Assembly: GCA_963675935.2 (NCBI GenBank)
Contig: CAXXPV010000003.1
Coordinates: 1,426,001-1,490,000 of the forward strand
Origin: G963675935 sp963675935
GTDB taxonomy: Bacteria > Planctomycetota > Planctomycetia > Pirellulales > Thermoguttaceae
Direction: 5' to 3'
Length of the DNA stretch: 64,000 nt
The position numbers were made by a program, and so were the translations under genes. Each line of letters starts with the position of its first letter. The stretch's first letter is position 1. Of the stretch, positions 37,361 to 45,849 are shown piece after piece. Under the pieces are notes generated by a model. That model was not told where the DNA came from, searched no databases, and saw only the letters and a program-made list of their open reading frames with translations.

Positions 37361-37603
37361 ATGAGCATCGACTCTTCGATTTTGGAGAATCTCCGGCTGC
37401 TGTCGCCGGAAGAGCAGAAGAAGGTGGCGGAGTACGTGGAATCGCTCGCGGCGGCGAAACCACGCGGCCCGCGAAAGAATCTCATGGGAATGTTTGCCCA
37501 TCTGAACATTCACATCTCGGCCGACGACATCGACGAAGCCCGCCGTGAGGCATGGGCGAACTTTCCTCGTGAGTTTCCAGAACCAGAAGGGGCTGGACAA
37601 TGA
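37361..37603 (+). CDS. Antitoxin-like small protein
   Basis: The 80-residue protein (MSIDSSILENLRLLSPEEQK, then KVAEYVESLAAAK and MGMFAHLNIHISADDIDEAR) resembles DUF2281/VapB-like antitoxins: an N-terminal helix with SPEEQKKVAEYVE and a C-terminal partner-binding segment. A GGAGG site lies nine bases before the ATG. Its stop overlaps (ATGA) a new ATG that runs for only 10 codons (MRHVLKVRRY). The partner gene therefore appears to be missing or truncated. Confidence 0.75.
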   Translation: MSIDSSILENLRLLSPEEQKKVAEYVESLAAAKPRGPRKNLMGMFAHLNIHISADDIDEARREAWANFPREFPEPEGAGQ

Positions 37604-37612
37604 GGCATGTGC

Positions 37613-39100
37613 TTAAGGTCCGTCGATATTGAACTTCAACGCGGAGTACTCGACCGACTTGCTGTCGGCTTGAAACGCCACTTGCTTCACGTAGCCGACG
37701 CGGTCTGGGCCAGTCGCCACCAGTTCGCCGGTTTTCGCATTCCAAACATAGATACCGCCGACACTGGTGAACTCGCCGCCCTCACGCAAGCCTTCCCCCG
37801 TTCCCGTGACGATGTACTTGCCGTCAGGGCTGAAGGCCCAACAAGTAATGGGAATCGCCTTCCATAAGCCGGGGTGATAGAGAATTGAGCCAAACGGCTT
37901 GTTGGCAGCCTTATCGTACAACCGCGCTACGGCGCCGCCATTTCGCTCTCCCGTCACTTTTATGGTGACTTTTCCGTCAGGGGTCTCTTGCAGAGCCTTC
38001 ATGCTGCCCGTGCCGGCTATGAACTTAATCTCCCCTCCCGCGGCGTGCACACCGTCATGCCCTATTCTTAGCTTCGTATCCGTCATGAGACGGCCGAAGG
38101 ACGTGCCTCTGACTTTTCGACAGCCAACCACCGACAGAGATGTCAGATTCTTCAGGTTCGAGAGTTCGGCCAAGCCGGCGTCCGTGACGGATGTGAAATC
38201 GAGGCTCAGGAACTGGAGCGTGTCAATTTTGCAGATGTGTTTTAGGGCTTCGTCACCGATGGCCGAACAGCGTCTCAGATCAATGCTGATGAGTTTCGGC
38301 GCCGTCGCCAAAATGGCCAAAGCCTTCGGCTCGATGCATCGCGCCTCCTGAAGGGAAAGGCATTGCAATTTCGGGAGGCTTGCAAGACATGTCATGGCCT
38401 CACTGGAGATGTACAAGCCATGTAGTCGAAGTTCACGGAGTTTCGGCTGCTTTTTCAGCAATTCCAGGCCCCCGCTCGTTACACGGTCGCCCGAAACGTC
38501 CAAAACTTCCAGTTCCGACAAGACGGGCATTTGCTGAAGGGTGGCGTCGGTGACCCAGGAGTAAGCCAAACGGAGATTGCGCAGCTTGGTCAACGTCGAC
38601 AGCGACGACGGCAAATCGCCAATGACGGTTGTGTTCATCAGGGCCAGTTCCCGCAAATCGGTCAGTGTACCGAGGTGTTTTGCCGCGCCGTCGCCAAGCC
38701 AACAATTATCCAGTCTCAATCGTTGAAGCCGGCTGAACTTGCGGATTGGCGCCAATCCGGCGGCAGTCAGACTCGCCCCGTAAAAACAAAGCGAAGTCAC
38801 ATCTTGAGGATTTTCGACTTTGTCGCATAGGGCCGCGAACTTGCGGTCGTCCTTGGGAGAGAAGTCAATGCTTAGTCCGTGAGGCGAATTCGCCGCAACC
38901 ATGGCCGGATCGATGCTGAATTCGCGTTTTTCCAGCCCGGACGCATCCGCTTGCCGCCGTTCTTGGAAAGGCTGTGGTCGCGTCGGCGTCGTCGATGGTT
39001 CTTTTCCTCGCGGCCCCTCATCGGCCAGGGCCGCTCCCGCTGCCGCGCAAACCGCCCAGCCAACAACAAAGAACTCTTGCCACATGGCAGTTCTCTTCAT
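37613..39100 (-). CDS. Secreted leucine-rich-repeat protein
   Basis: The 495-residue protein has a signal peptide (FFVVGWAVCAAAGAALA). Residues ~100-330 hold about nine LRRs of the planctomycete type (LQRLRLDNCWLGDGAAKHL, LRNLRLAYSWVTDATLQQM, LQFLSLDFTSVTDAGLAEL). The last ~130 residues include WAFSPDGKYIVTGTGEG, similar to one WD40-like blade. It probably works outside the cytoplasm in protein binding. No partner gene can be named. Confidence 0.85.
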   Translation of the reverse strand: MKRTAMWQEFFVVGWAVCAAAGAALADEGPRGKEPSTTPTRPQPFQERRQADASGLEKREFSIDPAMVAANSPHGLSIDFSPKDDRKFAALCDKVENPQDVTSLCFYGASLTAAGLAPIRKFSRLQRLRLDNCWLGDGAAKHLGTLTDLRELALMNTTVIGDLPSSLSTLTKLRNLRLAYSWVTDATLQQMPVLSELEVLDVSGDRVTSGGLELLKKQPKLRELRLHGLYISSEAMTCLASLPKLQCLSLQEARCIEPKALAILATAPKLISIDLRRCSAIGDEALKHICKIDTLQFLSLDFTSVTDAGLAELSNLKNLTSLSVVGCRKVRGTSFGRLMTDTKLRIGHDGVHAAGGEIKFIAGTGSMKALQETPDGKVTIKVTGERNGGAVARLYDKAANKPFGSILYHPGLWKAIPITCWAFSPDGKYIVTGTGEGLREGGEFTSVGGIYVWNAKTGELVATGPDRVGYVKQVAFQADSKSVEYSALKFNIDGP

Positions 39101-39130
39101 GCGAGTTCGGTCGGGATTTTGTTTTCCCGG

Positions 39131-39411
39131 TTACGCTCCACCAGATTCCTTAAACTGAAACGTCTCTTCGAGTTGAACAAGAACCGGCTTCCTCACGGCC
39201 TGGGCGTAACGCATGAGCGTGTTCATGGTGACGTTCAGCTTCTGTCTTCCTTGAGCGTTTTCACCGCATGTTTGAGAAGAATGCGAGGCTTGGCCGCCCG
39301 TGCCCGCCGCCGAATCTCGGGCATTTCGGCGGCAACTTGATCGCGGATTTGGCGATAATGTTCCACTTCCTCGTCAGTCAGCCGCCGTTCGCGCAAAACT
39401 CTTTTTTCCAT
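39131..39411 (-). pseudogene. Broken XRE-family HTH regulator
   Basis: From 39411 the frame gives MEKRVLRERRLTDEEVEHYR, the N-terminus of planctomycete XRE antitoxin-like proteins, but it stops after KTLKEDRS. In a different frame the sequence continues VTMNTLMRYAQAVRKPVLVQ up to the stop at 39131, which is the usual C-terminus (TLxRYAxAVGK). The helix-turn-helix core between them is gone. A deletion plus frameshift explains both. It starts 15 bp after the punA stop. Confidence 0.65.
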
Positions 39412-39425
39412 GCGTCTAACCCCTG

Positions 39426-40256
39426 CTAACCTCCCGCCTCTTGGGCCAGAATGCCCAGTACGATCTTCCGCAGCTTCGGCTCCGCGTCGTTCGCCACGGC
39501 GATGATCTCCTCGATGTTGCCGGGCTTGAGCGAATCGGGGAAACAAACATCCGTGACAATCGACAGGCCCAGCACGCGCATGCCGGCGTGAACGGCCACG
39601 ATGGCCTCGGGCACGGTGGACATGCCCACCACGTCGGCCCCGATCGTGCGCAGGAAGCGATATTCCGCCCGGGTTTCAAGATTCGGACCCGTCACGCCGA
39701 CGTAGACGCCGCGATGGGCCACGAAGTTTTCGTGACGTGCGATCTCCAACGCCCGGCGTATCAATACCGGATCGTAAGGCCGGCTCATGTCGGGGAACCG
39801 GGGGCCGAGCGAGTCGTTGTTCTCGCCGACCAGCGGATTGTCGTTCATCAGGTTGATGTGGTCGTCGATGACGACGATGTCGCCCTGCGAGTAGAGCGGA
39901 TTCATGCCGCCGCAGGCGTTCGAGACGATCAGCAATTCCGCGCCCAGGGCGCGCATGACGCGGATCGGGAACGTGATTTGCCGCTGCGAATAGCCCTCGT
40001 AGGCGTGGAACCGGCCTTCCATCGCCACGATCGGCACACCCTGCAACGTGCCGCAGATGAGCCGGCCCGCGTGACTGACGGTCGTCGAGCGCGGGAAGTG
40101 GGGAATCGAGGCGTAGTCGAGCGAGGCCTCGGTCTTGATTTGACCGGCGAGGCTACCCAGCCCAGTGCCGAGAATGATGCCGGCATGGGGTTGTCCGCCC
40201 CAATGGGCGTGGATGACATCAATGGCCTGGGCAATCTGGGCGGCAATTTCTCGCAT
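39426..40256 (-). CDS. punA: Purine-nucleoside phosphorylase
   Basis: The 276-residue protein shows the class II (trimeric) PNP signatures: GIILGTGLGSLA (phosphate binding), VSHAGRLICGTLQGVPIVAMEGRFHAYEGY, ELLIVSNACGGMN, YVGVTGPNLETRAEYRF (purine-binding Glu) and VVGMSTVPEAIVAVHAGMRV (Met in the ribose site). It cleaves purine nucleosides with phosphate to free base plus ribose-1-phosphate for salvage. Length is standard. A palindromic repeat (40275-40364) lies immediately upstream. Confidence 0.95.
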   Translation of the reverse strand: MREIAAQIAQAIDVIHAHWGGQPHAGIILGTGLGSLAGQIKTEASLDYASIPHFPRSTTVSHAGRLICGTLQGVPIVAMEGRFHAYEGYSQRQITFPIRVMRALGAELLIVSNACGGMNPLYSQGDIVVIDDHINLMNDNPLVGENNDSLGPRFPDMSRPYDPVLIRRALEIARHENFVAHRGVYVGVTGPNLETRAEYRFLRTIGADVVGMSTVPEAIVAVHAGMRVLGLSIVTDVCFPDSLKPGNIEEIIAVANDAEPKLRKIVLGILAQEAGG

Positions 40257-40274
40257 GGTGCGGCAGCATCTCCG

Positions 40275-40364
40275 GTAGGGTGGGACAAGCGGAGCGCAGT
40301 CCCACCAACTCCACGGGAAAAACGAAAAACATGGTGGGACTGCGCTACGCTTATCCCACCCTAC
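40275..40364. repeat. Palindromic element, GTAGGGTGGGACAAG family copy 2
   Basis: Arms GTAGGGTGGGACAAGCGGAG and the complement ending CTACGCTTATCCCACCCTAC, ~90 bp overall. Arms are about 90% complementary, less perfect than the copy in the GT4 gene. It sits in the gap between punA and the acidic protein gene. Confidence 0.9.
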
Positions 40365-40378
40365 ACTCTACCTACCTT

Positions 40379-40651
40379 CTACTCCTCGACTTCCTCGACT
40401 TCCTCGTCATCATCATCGTCATCCTCGTCGTCGTCGTCGAAATCGTCGTCCTCTTCGATGTCGTCGTCGAAGTCTTCCTCGAAGTCGTCGTCGAATTCGT
40501 CGTCAAAATCGTCGTCGTCGAACTCTTCGTCGTCGTCTTCTTTTGACGCCACGGCAACGCACGTGCCCTGTCGCATGGCCGACGCTTCCCACGACGGCGT
40601 GAAATCGGGTTCGGCGAACGGCCGCTGCATGGGTTCTAGTTCCCGCAACAT
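40379..40651 (-). CDS. Small highly acidic (Asp/Glu-rich) protein
   Basis: The 90-residue protein begins MLRELEPMQRPFAEPDFTPS and then, from ~37 to the end, is almost only Asp and Glu with spaced Phe residues (EDDDEEFDDDDFDDEFDDDF). The DNA under it is a degenerate trinucleotide run (GTC/TTC) but with a GAGGA ribosome-binding site before the ATG. Similar acidic tails occur in small planctomycete proteins. Histone-like or polyanion-mimic roles are possible; none is proven. Confidence 0.6.
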   Translation of the reverse strand: MLRELEPMQRPFAEPDFTPSWEASAMRQGTCVAVASKEDDDEEFDDDDFDDEFDDDFEEDFDDDIEEDDDFDDDDEDDDDDDEEVEEVEE

Positions 40652-40917
40652 GATTCTGGTCCTCGATCAGTAAAAGGATACGGGGGATGTTTGGCTGCAA
40701 AAAATGTCGGCCCGGGACCAACGCGGCCCCCAATCAAGCCAACGTCGAATTGTGGACCAACATATCGGGCCTGTCAACAGCCAAATCTTCGGAAAATCGG
40801 GCTGCCCCCCACCGCAGGGCGGATTGCCATAAAATGACCACTTCGCTAGAGTTTATCGCATTCGGCATATTGTGGGGCATGGCATCGACAGACACAAATC
40901 TGCGGGGGTGATGAGCC

Positions 40918-41934
40918 ATGCTCCGAATGGCCCGGCACGGTTTTACCTTAGTCGAGCTTTTGGTCGTTATTACGATCATCGGCACTTTGACCGCCGTGTT
41001 GCTGCCGGCCGTGCAGTCGGCCCGCGAGGCTGCCCGGCGACTCGAGTGCGCCAATCACCTGAAACAGATCGGCCTGGCGCTGCACAACTACGCCGCGCTG
41101 CATGGCGCGATGCCACCAGGCGCTATTGTCAGTAAAAGCTACCAGAGCAAAGGCAAGAGCAACTTCGATCCCTGGGCCGAGGCCACCAGCACCATCGCTG
41201 GAAACCACGGCACGAGTTGGCTGCTGCAAATCCTTCCATTCCTCGAACAACACGCCTTGTTCAGTCAATGGAACTTCTCAAAAAGCGTACTTTCCAACAA
41301 AGCCGTGGCCGCCACCGACGTTGCCGGTTTTTATTGCCCGACGCGCCGCTCGGGCATCCGCACCGAAGACCAAAAAATCATGTTTCCGAAGAAATCGCCC
41401 GATGATTCCCGCACCGGCTGGACCAGCGGCGGCACGGACTACGGCGGCTGCTTGGGCGCACAAAACGCCTTTGCCAACCCCACCACGTCGGACCCAAGGC
41501 GGGAGTTTTGCGGGCCGACTTATGTCTACGCCCCGTCGGTGCGCGGGATTTTCGTGCCGAATCTAGCCACTCGGCCTTCGGAAATCACCGACGGAATGTC
41601 GAACACCATCGCCACGGGCGAACTGCCCCGAACGCAATGGACCGGCAAGGCCACGGACGAATACTGGGAACTCTGCCACACGAGCGTCGACGGCTGGGCC
41701 GTGGCCGGCTCGGCCACATTGTTCGATACGGCGAAGTTTCAGGAGGGTTACGACGAGGGCCAGCCCGGCGGGTTCAACACCGATTACTTCGAGTCGGCCG
41801 GGAGCGACCACCCCGGCGGCGTCCAGTTTGGAATGGCCGATGGCTCCGTGCATTTCCTTCAAACCACCATCGACTCGATCGTCTACGCGAACTTGGGCAG
41901 CATGGCCGACCGCCAACCGACGCAGTTGCCATAA
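40918..41934 (+). CDS. DUF1559-domain prepilin-like protein
   Basis: The 338-residue protein opens with RHGFTLVELLVVITIIG, a type IV prepilin cleavage/methylation site (G/F and Glu at +5). A long helix follows, ending AVQSAREAARRLECANHLKQIGLALHNYA, the DUF1559 signature. The C-terminal beta domain includes ITDGMSNTIATGE and HPGGVQFGMADGSVHFL. These are very numerous in planctomycetes and are thought to be exported pseudopilin-like surface proteins. It has a GGGGGTGA-type site upstream and no operon partner. Confidence 0.93.
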   Translation: MLRMARHGFTLVELLVVITIIGTLTAVLLPAVQSAREAARRLECANHLKQIGLALHNYAALHGAMPPGAIVSKSYQSKGKSNFDPWAEATSTIAGNHGTSWLLQILPFLEQHALFSQWNFSKSVLSNKAVAATDVAGFYCPTRRSGIRTEDQKIMFPKKSPDDSRTGWTSGGTDYGGCLGAQNAFANPTTSDPRREFCGPTYVYAPSVRGIFVPNLATRPSEITDGMSNTIATGELPRTQWTGKATDEYWELCHTSVDGWAVAGSATLFDTAKFQEGYDEGQPGGFNTDYFESAGSDHPGGVQFGMADGSVHFLQTTIDSIVYANLGSMADRQPTQLP

Positions 41935-41944
41935 GTAGGTCCCG

Positions 41945-42055
41945 CCTGCCGGGCGGGACTTTTTGATGTAATTGTCGCCAAGTATATCCTGCCGGGCGGG
42001 ACTTTTTGACGTAATTGTCGCCAAGTATATCCTGCCGGGCGGGACTTTTTTTGAC
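41945..42055. repeat. 43-bp tandem array, three copies
   Basis: CCTGCCGGGCGGGACTTTTTG begins copies at 41945, 41988 and 42031; the period is 43 bp. The third copy is cut short. Each unit contains a half of the GTCCCGCC palindrome plus AATTGTCGCCAAGTATAT. It lies 10 bp after the DUF1559 gene. Confidence 0.85.
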
Positions 42056-42100
42056 GCGGTTGCCATTATTGACTCTCAGAAAACAAATGTCGGGCGAGTT

Positions 42101-42177
42101 GTTTAGCCGGCGAACTTGTTCGCCGCGTATGTTCGGTATTTTGGCCAAAACGCGGCGAACAAGTTCGCCGGCTAAAC
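42101..42177. repeat. TTTAGCCGGCGAACTTG palindromic element, copy 3
   Basis: TTTAGCCGGCGAACTTGTTC and CGAACAAGTTCGCCGGCTAAA form perfect ~21-bp arms around a ~35-bp loop. A TATTGACTCTCAG stretch upstream resembles the outer flanks of copies 1 and 4. Confidence 0.9.
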
Positions 42178-42237
42178 GGACACGCAGGCATCTTCCGTCA
42201 CCTTGGCGAAATGCCCCCGGCGGCGTATGATACGCCC

Positions 42238-43701
42238 ATGGACTACATTCTTCCCCCGTTGGCATTGTTGATCGGCATCGCCCTGGGTGGCGTGGCGGCT
42301 TGGCTGTTACTTCGTACAAATGCCGCGGCGGCTTACAGCCGTGGGCAAGGCGAGGCCGCGGCCGAAACCGCCGCGATGGGCGAACGCCTCATCGCCCGCG
42401 ATGAGTCGATCGAGGAACTCCGCAACCAATTGACCAAAAACGCCGCCGAGGCCGCCGAGATTCTGGCGAAAAAAGAGTCGGCCGTCGAAGACCTTCAGCG
42501 GCAAGTCGCCTCGCTTGGCGCCAAGGCCGCGCAGTTGAACCAGGCGCTGGTCGAACAACAGAAGCAAACCCAGGAAAAGCTCGCCCTGCTGGACGACGCC
42601 AAGCGTCAACTGGCCGACGCCTTCAAGGCCCTGGCCGCCGAGGCCCTGAAAAGCAGCAACACCTCGTTCCTCGAACTGGCGAGAACCCAGTTGGAGAAGT
42701 TTCAGGAGTCGGCCCGCGGCGATCTCGAAAAGAGGCAAACCGCCATCGACGAGTTGGTCAAGCCGGTCAAGGAGTCGTTGAGCAAGGTTGACGCCAAGTT
42801 GCAGGAAATCGAAAAAAGCCGCATCGACGCCTACAGCGGATTGACCGAGCAGGTCCGCTCGCTGGCCGAGTCGCAGAAAGACCTGCGCGGCGAGACGGCC
42901 AACCTCGTGAAAGCATTGCGGCGTCCGCAGGCTCGCGGCCGCTGGGGCGAAATTCAGTTGCGCCGCGTGGTCGAAATGGCCGGCATGTTGGAGCACTGCG
43001 ATTTCGTCGAACAGCTATCGACCAACACCGACGACGGCCGGCTTCGGCCCGACATGGTCGTGAAGTTGCCAGGCCGCAAAAACATCGTGGTTGACTCGAA
43101 GGCGCCGTTGGACGCCTATCTTTCGGCGATCGAGGCGCCGGACGACGAAACTCGGGCGGCGAAGTTCAAGGACCATGCCCGGCAGGTGCGTCAGCACATC
43201 GCCTCGCTGGGAAAGAAGTCGTATTTCGAGCAATTCGATTTTACGCCCGAGTTCGTGGTGCTGTTTTTGCCCGGCGAGGTTTTCTTCAGCGCGGCCTTGG
43301 AGAACGATCCGTCGCTCATCGAGTTGGGCGTGAATCAGAACGTGATTATCGCCACGCCGACGACGCTGATCGCCCTGCTCCGCGCCGTGGCTTACGGCTG
43401 GCGGCAGGAAACGCTGGCCGAAAACGCCAAGGCCATCAGCGAGTTGGGGCAAGAGCTTTACAAGCGGGTTTCCGATCTCGGCGAGCACATCCAGCGGCTC
43501 GGCAAGGGCCTCGGTACGGCCGTGAACGCCTACAACAACGCCGTCGGCACGTTGGAGTCGCGTGTGTTGGTCAGCGCACGCCGGTTCAAGGAGCTTGGCG
43601 CGTCGGCCATCGGCGCGGAGATCGAGGAAGTGAAACAAGTCGAGACATCGACTCGGCTGCTGCAAGCGCCGGAGCTGCTGCCGCCGGGCGACGGAGAATA
43701 G
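42238..43701 (+). CDS. rmuC: RmuC-family DNA recombination protein
   Basis: From the ATG at 42238 the protein has 487 residues. A membrane helix (ILPPLALLIGIALGGVAAWLLL) starts the protein, then a long coiled coil (~40-220) precedes the RmuC core: RGRWGEIQLRRVVEMAGM, KNIVVDSKAPLDAYL, FVVLFLPGEVFFSAA and IATPTTLIALLRAVAYGWRQE. RmuC proteins have a PD-(D/E)XK-like nuclease fold and restrain recombination of inverted repeats in E. coli; that is notable beside a chromosome rich in palindromes. A 9-codon longer start at 42211 lacks a hydrophobic N-terminus at the right place. Confidence 0.92.
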   Translation: MDYILPPLALLIGIALGGVAAWLLLRTNAAAAYSRGQGEAAAETAAMGERLIARDESIEELRNQLTKNAAEAAEILAKKESAVEDLQRQVASLGAKAAQLNQALVEQQKQTQEKLALLDDAKRQLADAFKALAAEALKSSNTSFLELARTQLEKFQESARGDLEKRQTAIDELVKPVKESLSKVDAKLQEIEKSRIDAYSGLTEQVRSLAESQKDLRGETANLVKALRRPQARGRWGEIQLRRVVEMAGMLEHCDFVEQLSTNTDDGRLRPDMVVKLPGRKNIVVDSKAPLDAYLSAIEAPDDETRAAKFKDHARQVRQHIASLGKKSYFEQFDFTPEFVVLFLPGEVFFSAALENDPSLIELGVNQNVIIATPTTLIALLRAVAYGWRQETLAENAKAISELGQELYKRVSDLGEHIQRLGKGLGTAVNAYNNAVGTLESRVLVSARRFKELGASAIGAEIEEVKQVETSTRLLQAPELLPPGDGE

Positions 43702-43734
43702 CAGCCGTAGCGCAAAAGCTTCCGCATACAGCCG

Positions 43735-43799
43735 ATAGGACTGATGAGACGAATAGGACGTATATGTCCTATATGTCCTATTCGTCTCATAAGTCCTAT
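43735..43799. repeat. ATAGGAC-type palindromic repeat, copy 2
   Basis: ATAGGACTGATGAGACGAATAG and its inverse ending CTCATAAGTCCTAT, with TATATGTCCTATATG in the centre. It matches the family at 17982-18050 and separates convergent rmuC and the oxidoreductase gene. Confidence 0.85.
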
Positions 43800-43824
43800 G
43801 GCGATTGGCCCGGCAAACTCTGCT

Positions 43825-44925
43825 TTACCCAGCTTTTTCCAGCGGAACCGGCGCGGTGAAGTGGGCAGCTATCACCTGCCGCCGCGGCATCGCCAGCGGA
43901 CCGGCCGGCCCGTCGAGCGAGGCATCCCAGCAGTGGCTCTCGATCCGGTCCAAAATCTGCTCGGCCGCGGCCAGGGCGTCGCGGCCCGCTTCGCCGTTGA
44001 CCCTCGGCTCGCGCGACTCGCGAATCGACTCGATGAAATCGGCCGACTCGAGCGCCAGCGCATCGACCGCGTCATGCGTGGTCCGCTCCACCGGCAAGTG
44101 CGCCGCCGCAAAACTGTCCTTCTCTCCCGCGATTTCGTCGGGCGTCATCGCCTCGACGTGGAACTGCCGCCGGCGCAGCGTTTCGCTTGGGCGGACGTTT
44201 GTCGCCGTGCGCGTGGCGAAATCAATCGCCGAAAAACCGTCGGCCGACCAGACGTGCATCCGCCGAATCTGCTCGTAGCTCACCCTCGACGCCGAAAGAC
44301 TGGCCACGCAGCCGCACTCGAACTCGAGCCGAACATTGGCCACGTCTTCGTGAGGACCAACGACCGCGAAACCCATCGCTTCGATCCTGCGCAGAGGGCT
44401 GCGGACCATCGACAGCACGAGGTCGAGGTCGTGGATCATTACGTCGAGCACGACGCCCACGTCGGTCGAGCGGAACGTGTAGCCACTGGTCCGAACCGTT
44501 TCGATGTACTTAGGATTGCCGATTTTCGAGGCCGTGGCGTGAAAAGCCGGATTGAAGCGTTCGACATGGCCCACCTGAATCGCGACATTGCGATGCCGCG
44601 CGAGGGCGACCAATTCGTCGGCGTCGCGCCGGGTCGCGCAGATCGGTTTTTCGACCAGCACGGGCACGCCGGCCCCGAGAAAATCCTTGGCAATGCGGTG
44701 GTGCAGCGTGGTTGGCGAGGCAATCACCGCGCCGTCGAGGCACCCCAGCAGTCCGGCGTAGTCGGCCATGGGCTGGGCATGGCACTGCGAAGCCACGCGA
44801 TTGCGATTTTCTTCAATGGGATCGACGACAGCGACAAGATCGACGTCGTCGCGGGCGGCAAGTTTTTGGGCGTGGAATCCGCCCAAGCGTCCGGCCCCGA
44901 CAACGGCGATTCGTAATTTATTCAT
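43825..44925 (-). CDS. Gfo/Idh/MocA oxidoreductase (GnnA-like, lipid A context)
   Basis: From the ATG at 44925 the protein has 366 residues. An N-terminal Rossmann fold (LRIAVVGAGRLGGFHAQKLA), the VEKPICATRRDADELVALAR motif with the conserved EKP, and a C-terminal alpha/beta domain define the family. It starts 16 bp after the lpxA stop and lies in a skp-lpxC-lpxA series. Neighbours of lpxA in several bacteria encode GnnA, which oxidises the 3-OH of UDP-GlcNAc on the way to a diamino-sugar lipid A. That role is inferred from position; no gnnB-type transaminase is visible in the window. A longer start at 44988 would overlap lpxA. Confidence 0.85.
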   Translation of the reverse strand: MNKLRIAVVGAGRLGGFHAQKLAARDDVDLVAVVDPIEENRNRVASQCHAQPMADYAGLLGCLDGAVIASPTTLHHRIAKDFLGAGVPVLVEKPICATRRDADELVALARHRNVAIQVGHVERFNPAFHATASKIGNPKYIETVRTSGYTFRSTDVGVVLDVMIHDLDLVLSMVRSPLRRIEAMGFAVVGPHEDVANVRLEFECGCVASLSASRVSYEQIRRMHVWSADGFSAIDFATRTATNVRPSETLRRRQFHVEAMTPDEIAGEKDSFAAAHLPVERTTHDAVDALALESADFIESIRESREPRVNGEAGRDALAAAEQILDRIESHCWDASLDGPAGPLAMPRRQVIAAHFTAPVPLEKAG

Positions 44926-44941
44926 GAGTAGTGGATTGTTT

Positions 44942-45748
44942 CTACGCCGCTCGGCGACGTTCGCGTCCGCGACCGTGCATTCCTTCATGCTGACCTTGAA
45001 CGAAACTAAGTAAATGATTGACCTGCGGGAGCAAGTGTCCGTTCGCCCTAAGAATTTCCCAGGCGTTTTCCAGCCCGACCTTCGCGCGGTAGAGCAACCG
45101 ATGGGCCTCGGCCAGGGCCTCGATGACCTGCGGCGAAAAATCGTTCCGCTTCAGACCGACGGCGTTGATGCAGCGCGGCCGAGCGGGATAGCCCTCGACG
45201 AGCATGTAGGGCGGCACGTCGTTCCGCACGGCGCTCACCCCTGCGATGAAACTGTAGCTCCCGATCGTGACGAAATGATGGACCGCCACGGCGCCGGACA
45301 ACGAGGCGTAGTCGTGAACGTGAACGTGGCCGGCCAGCAGCGTGCCGTTGGCCACGAGGATGTGGTCGCCAAGTTGGCAGTCGTGGGCGACATGACAGCA
45401 ACCCATCAGAAAATTATAGCTGCCAATCCGTGTAAAACCGTCTTCTTTTTCCGAGGCTCGATTGATCGTCACGCACTCGCGGATGATGTTGTGATCGCCG
45501 ATGACGACATGGGTGTCGCTGCCGGTGTAGCTGACGTCTTGTGGTTCGCCGCCGATGACGGCGTTGGGATAAATATGATTGCCGCAACCGATGGTGACAT
45601 TGCCCATCAGCGTGACATTGTTTTCGAGCTTCGTTCCGCGGCCGATGCGCACCTTCGGACCGATGACGCAATAGGGGCCGATCTCGACTTCGTCGTCGAT
45701 TTCGGCCCTGGGGTCGATCGAAACGTTGTCGGCAATGTGGGTGGCCAT
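44942..45748 (-). CDS. lpxA: UDP-N-acetylglucosamine acyltransferase
   Basis: From the ATG at 45748 (ribosome-binding site AAGGAG) the protein has 268 residues. It is a left-handed beta-helix of hexapeptide repeats (IADNVSIDPRAEI, VEIGPYCVIGPKVRIG, CGNHIYPNAVIG). The catalytic His lies in FLMGCCHVAHDCQLGD, and the C-terminal helical segment RNDFSPQVIEALAEAHRLLY is as in LpxA. It acylates UDP-GlcNAc in the first step of lipid A synthesis. A longer start at 45859 would overlap lpxC and has no family support. Confidence 0.94.
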   Translation of the reverse strand: MATHIADNVSIDPRAEIDDEVEIGPYCVIGPKVRIGRGTKLENNVTLMGNVTIGCGNHIYPNAVIGGEPQDVSYTGSDTHVVIGDHNIIRECVTINRASEKEDGFTRIGSYNFLMGCCHVAHDCQLGDHILVANGTLLAGHVHVHDYASLSGAVAVHHFVTIGSYSFIAGVSAVRNDVPPYMLVEGYPARPRCINAVGLKRNDFSPQVIEALAEAHRLLYRAKVGLENAWEILRANGHLLPQVNHLLSFVQGQHEGMHGRGRERRRAA

Positions 45749-45849
45749 GCGAGCGGCTCCTTCGCGATGAAATGTCGGAGGCGACATACTTTCACAATTC
45801 CGGCCGGCGCCGGCGCTACGAACGACCGAAGGCAACCTCTTCCAGGCTG

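Noticed and set aside
39235..39546. 103-codon frame as one gene
   Set aside because: Its first 45 codons are punA read in another frame; only the part from 39411 resembles a known family.
40280..40546. Hydrophobic plus-strand frame (VVIIVIL...) as a membrane protein
   Set aside because: It is the complement of the Asp/Glu run; the apparent hydrophobicity comes from GTC/ATC trinucleotides.
41945..42055. Short regular repeats as a CRISPR array
   Set aside because: The units are contiguous with no unique spacers, and no cas genes are near.
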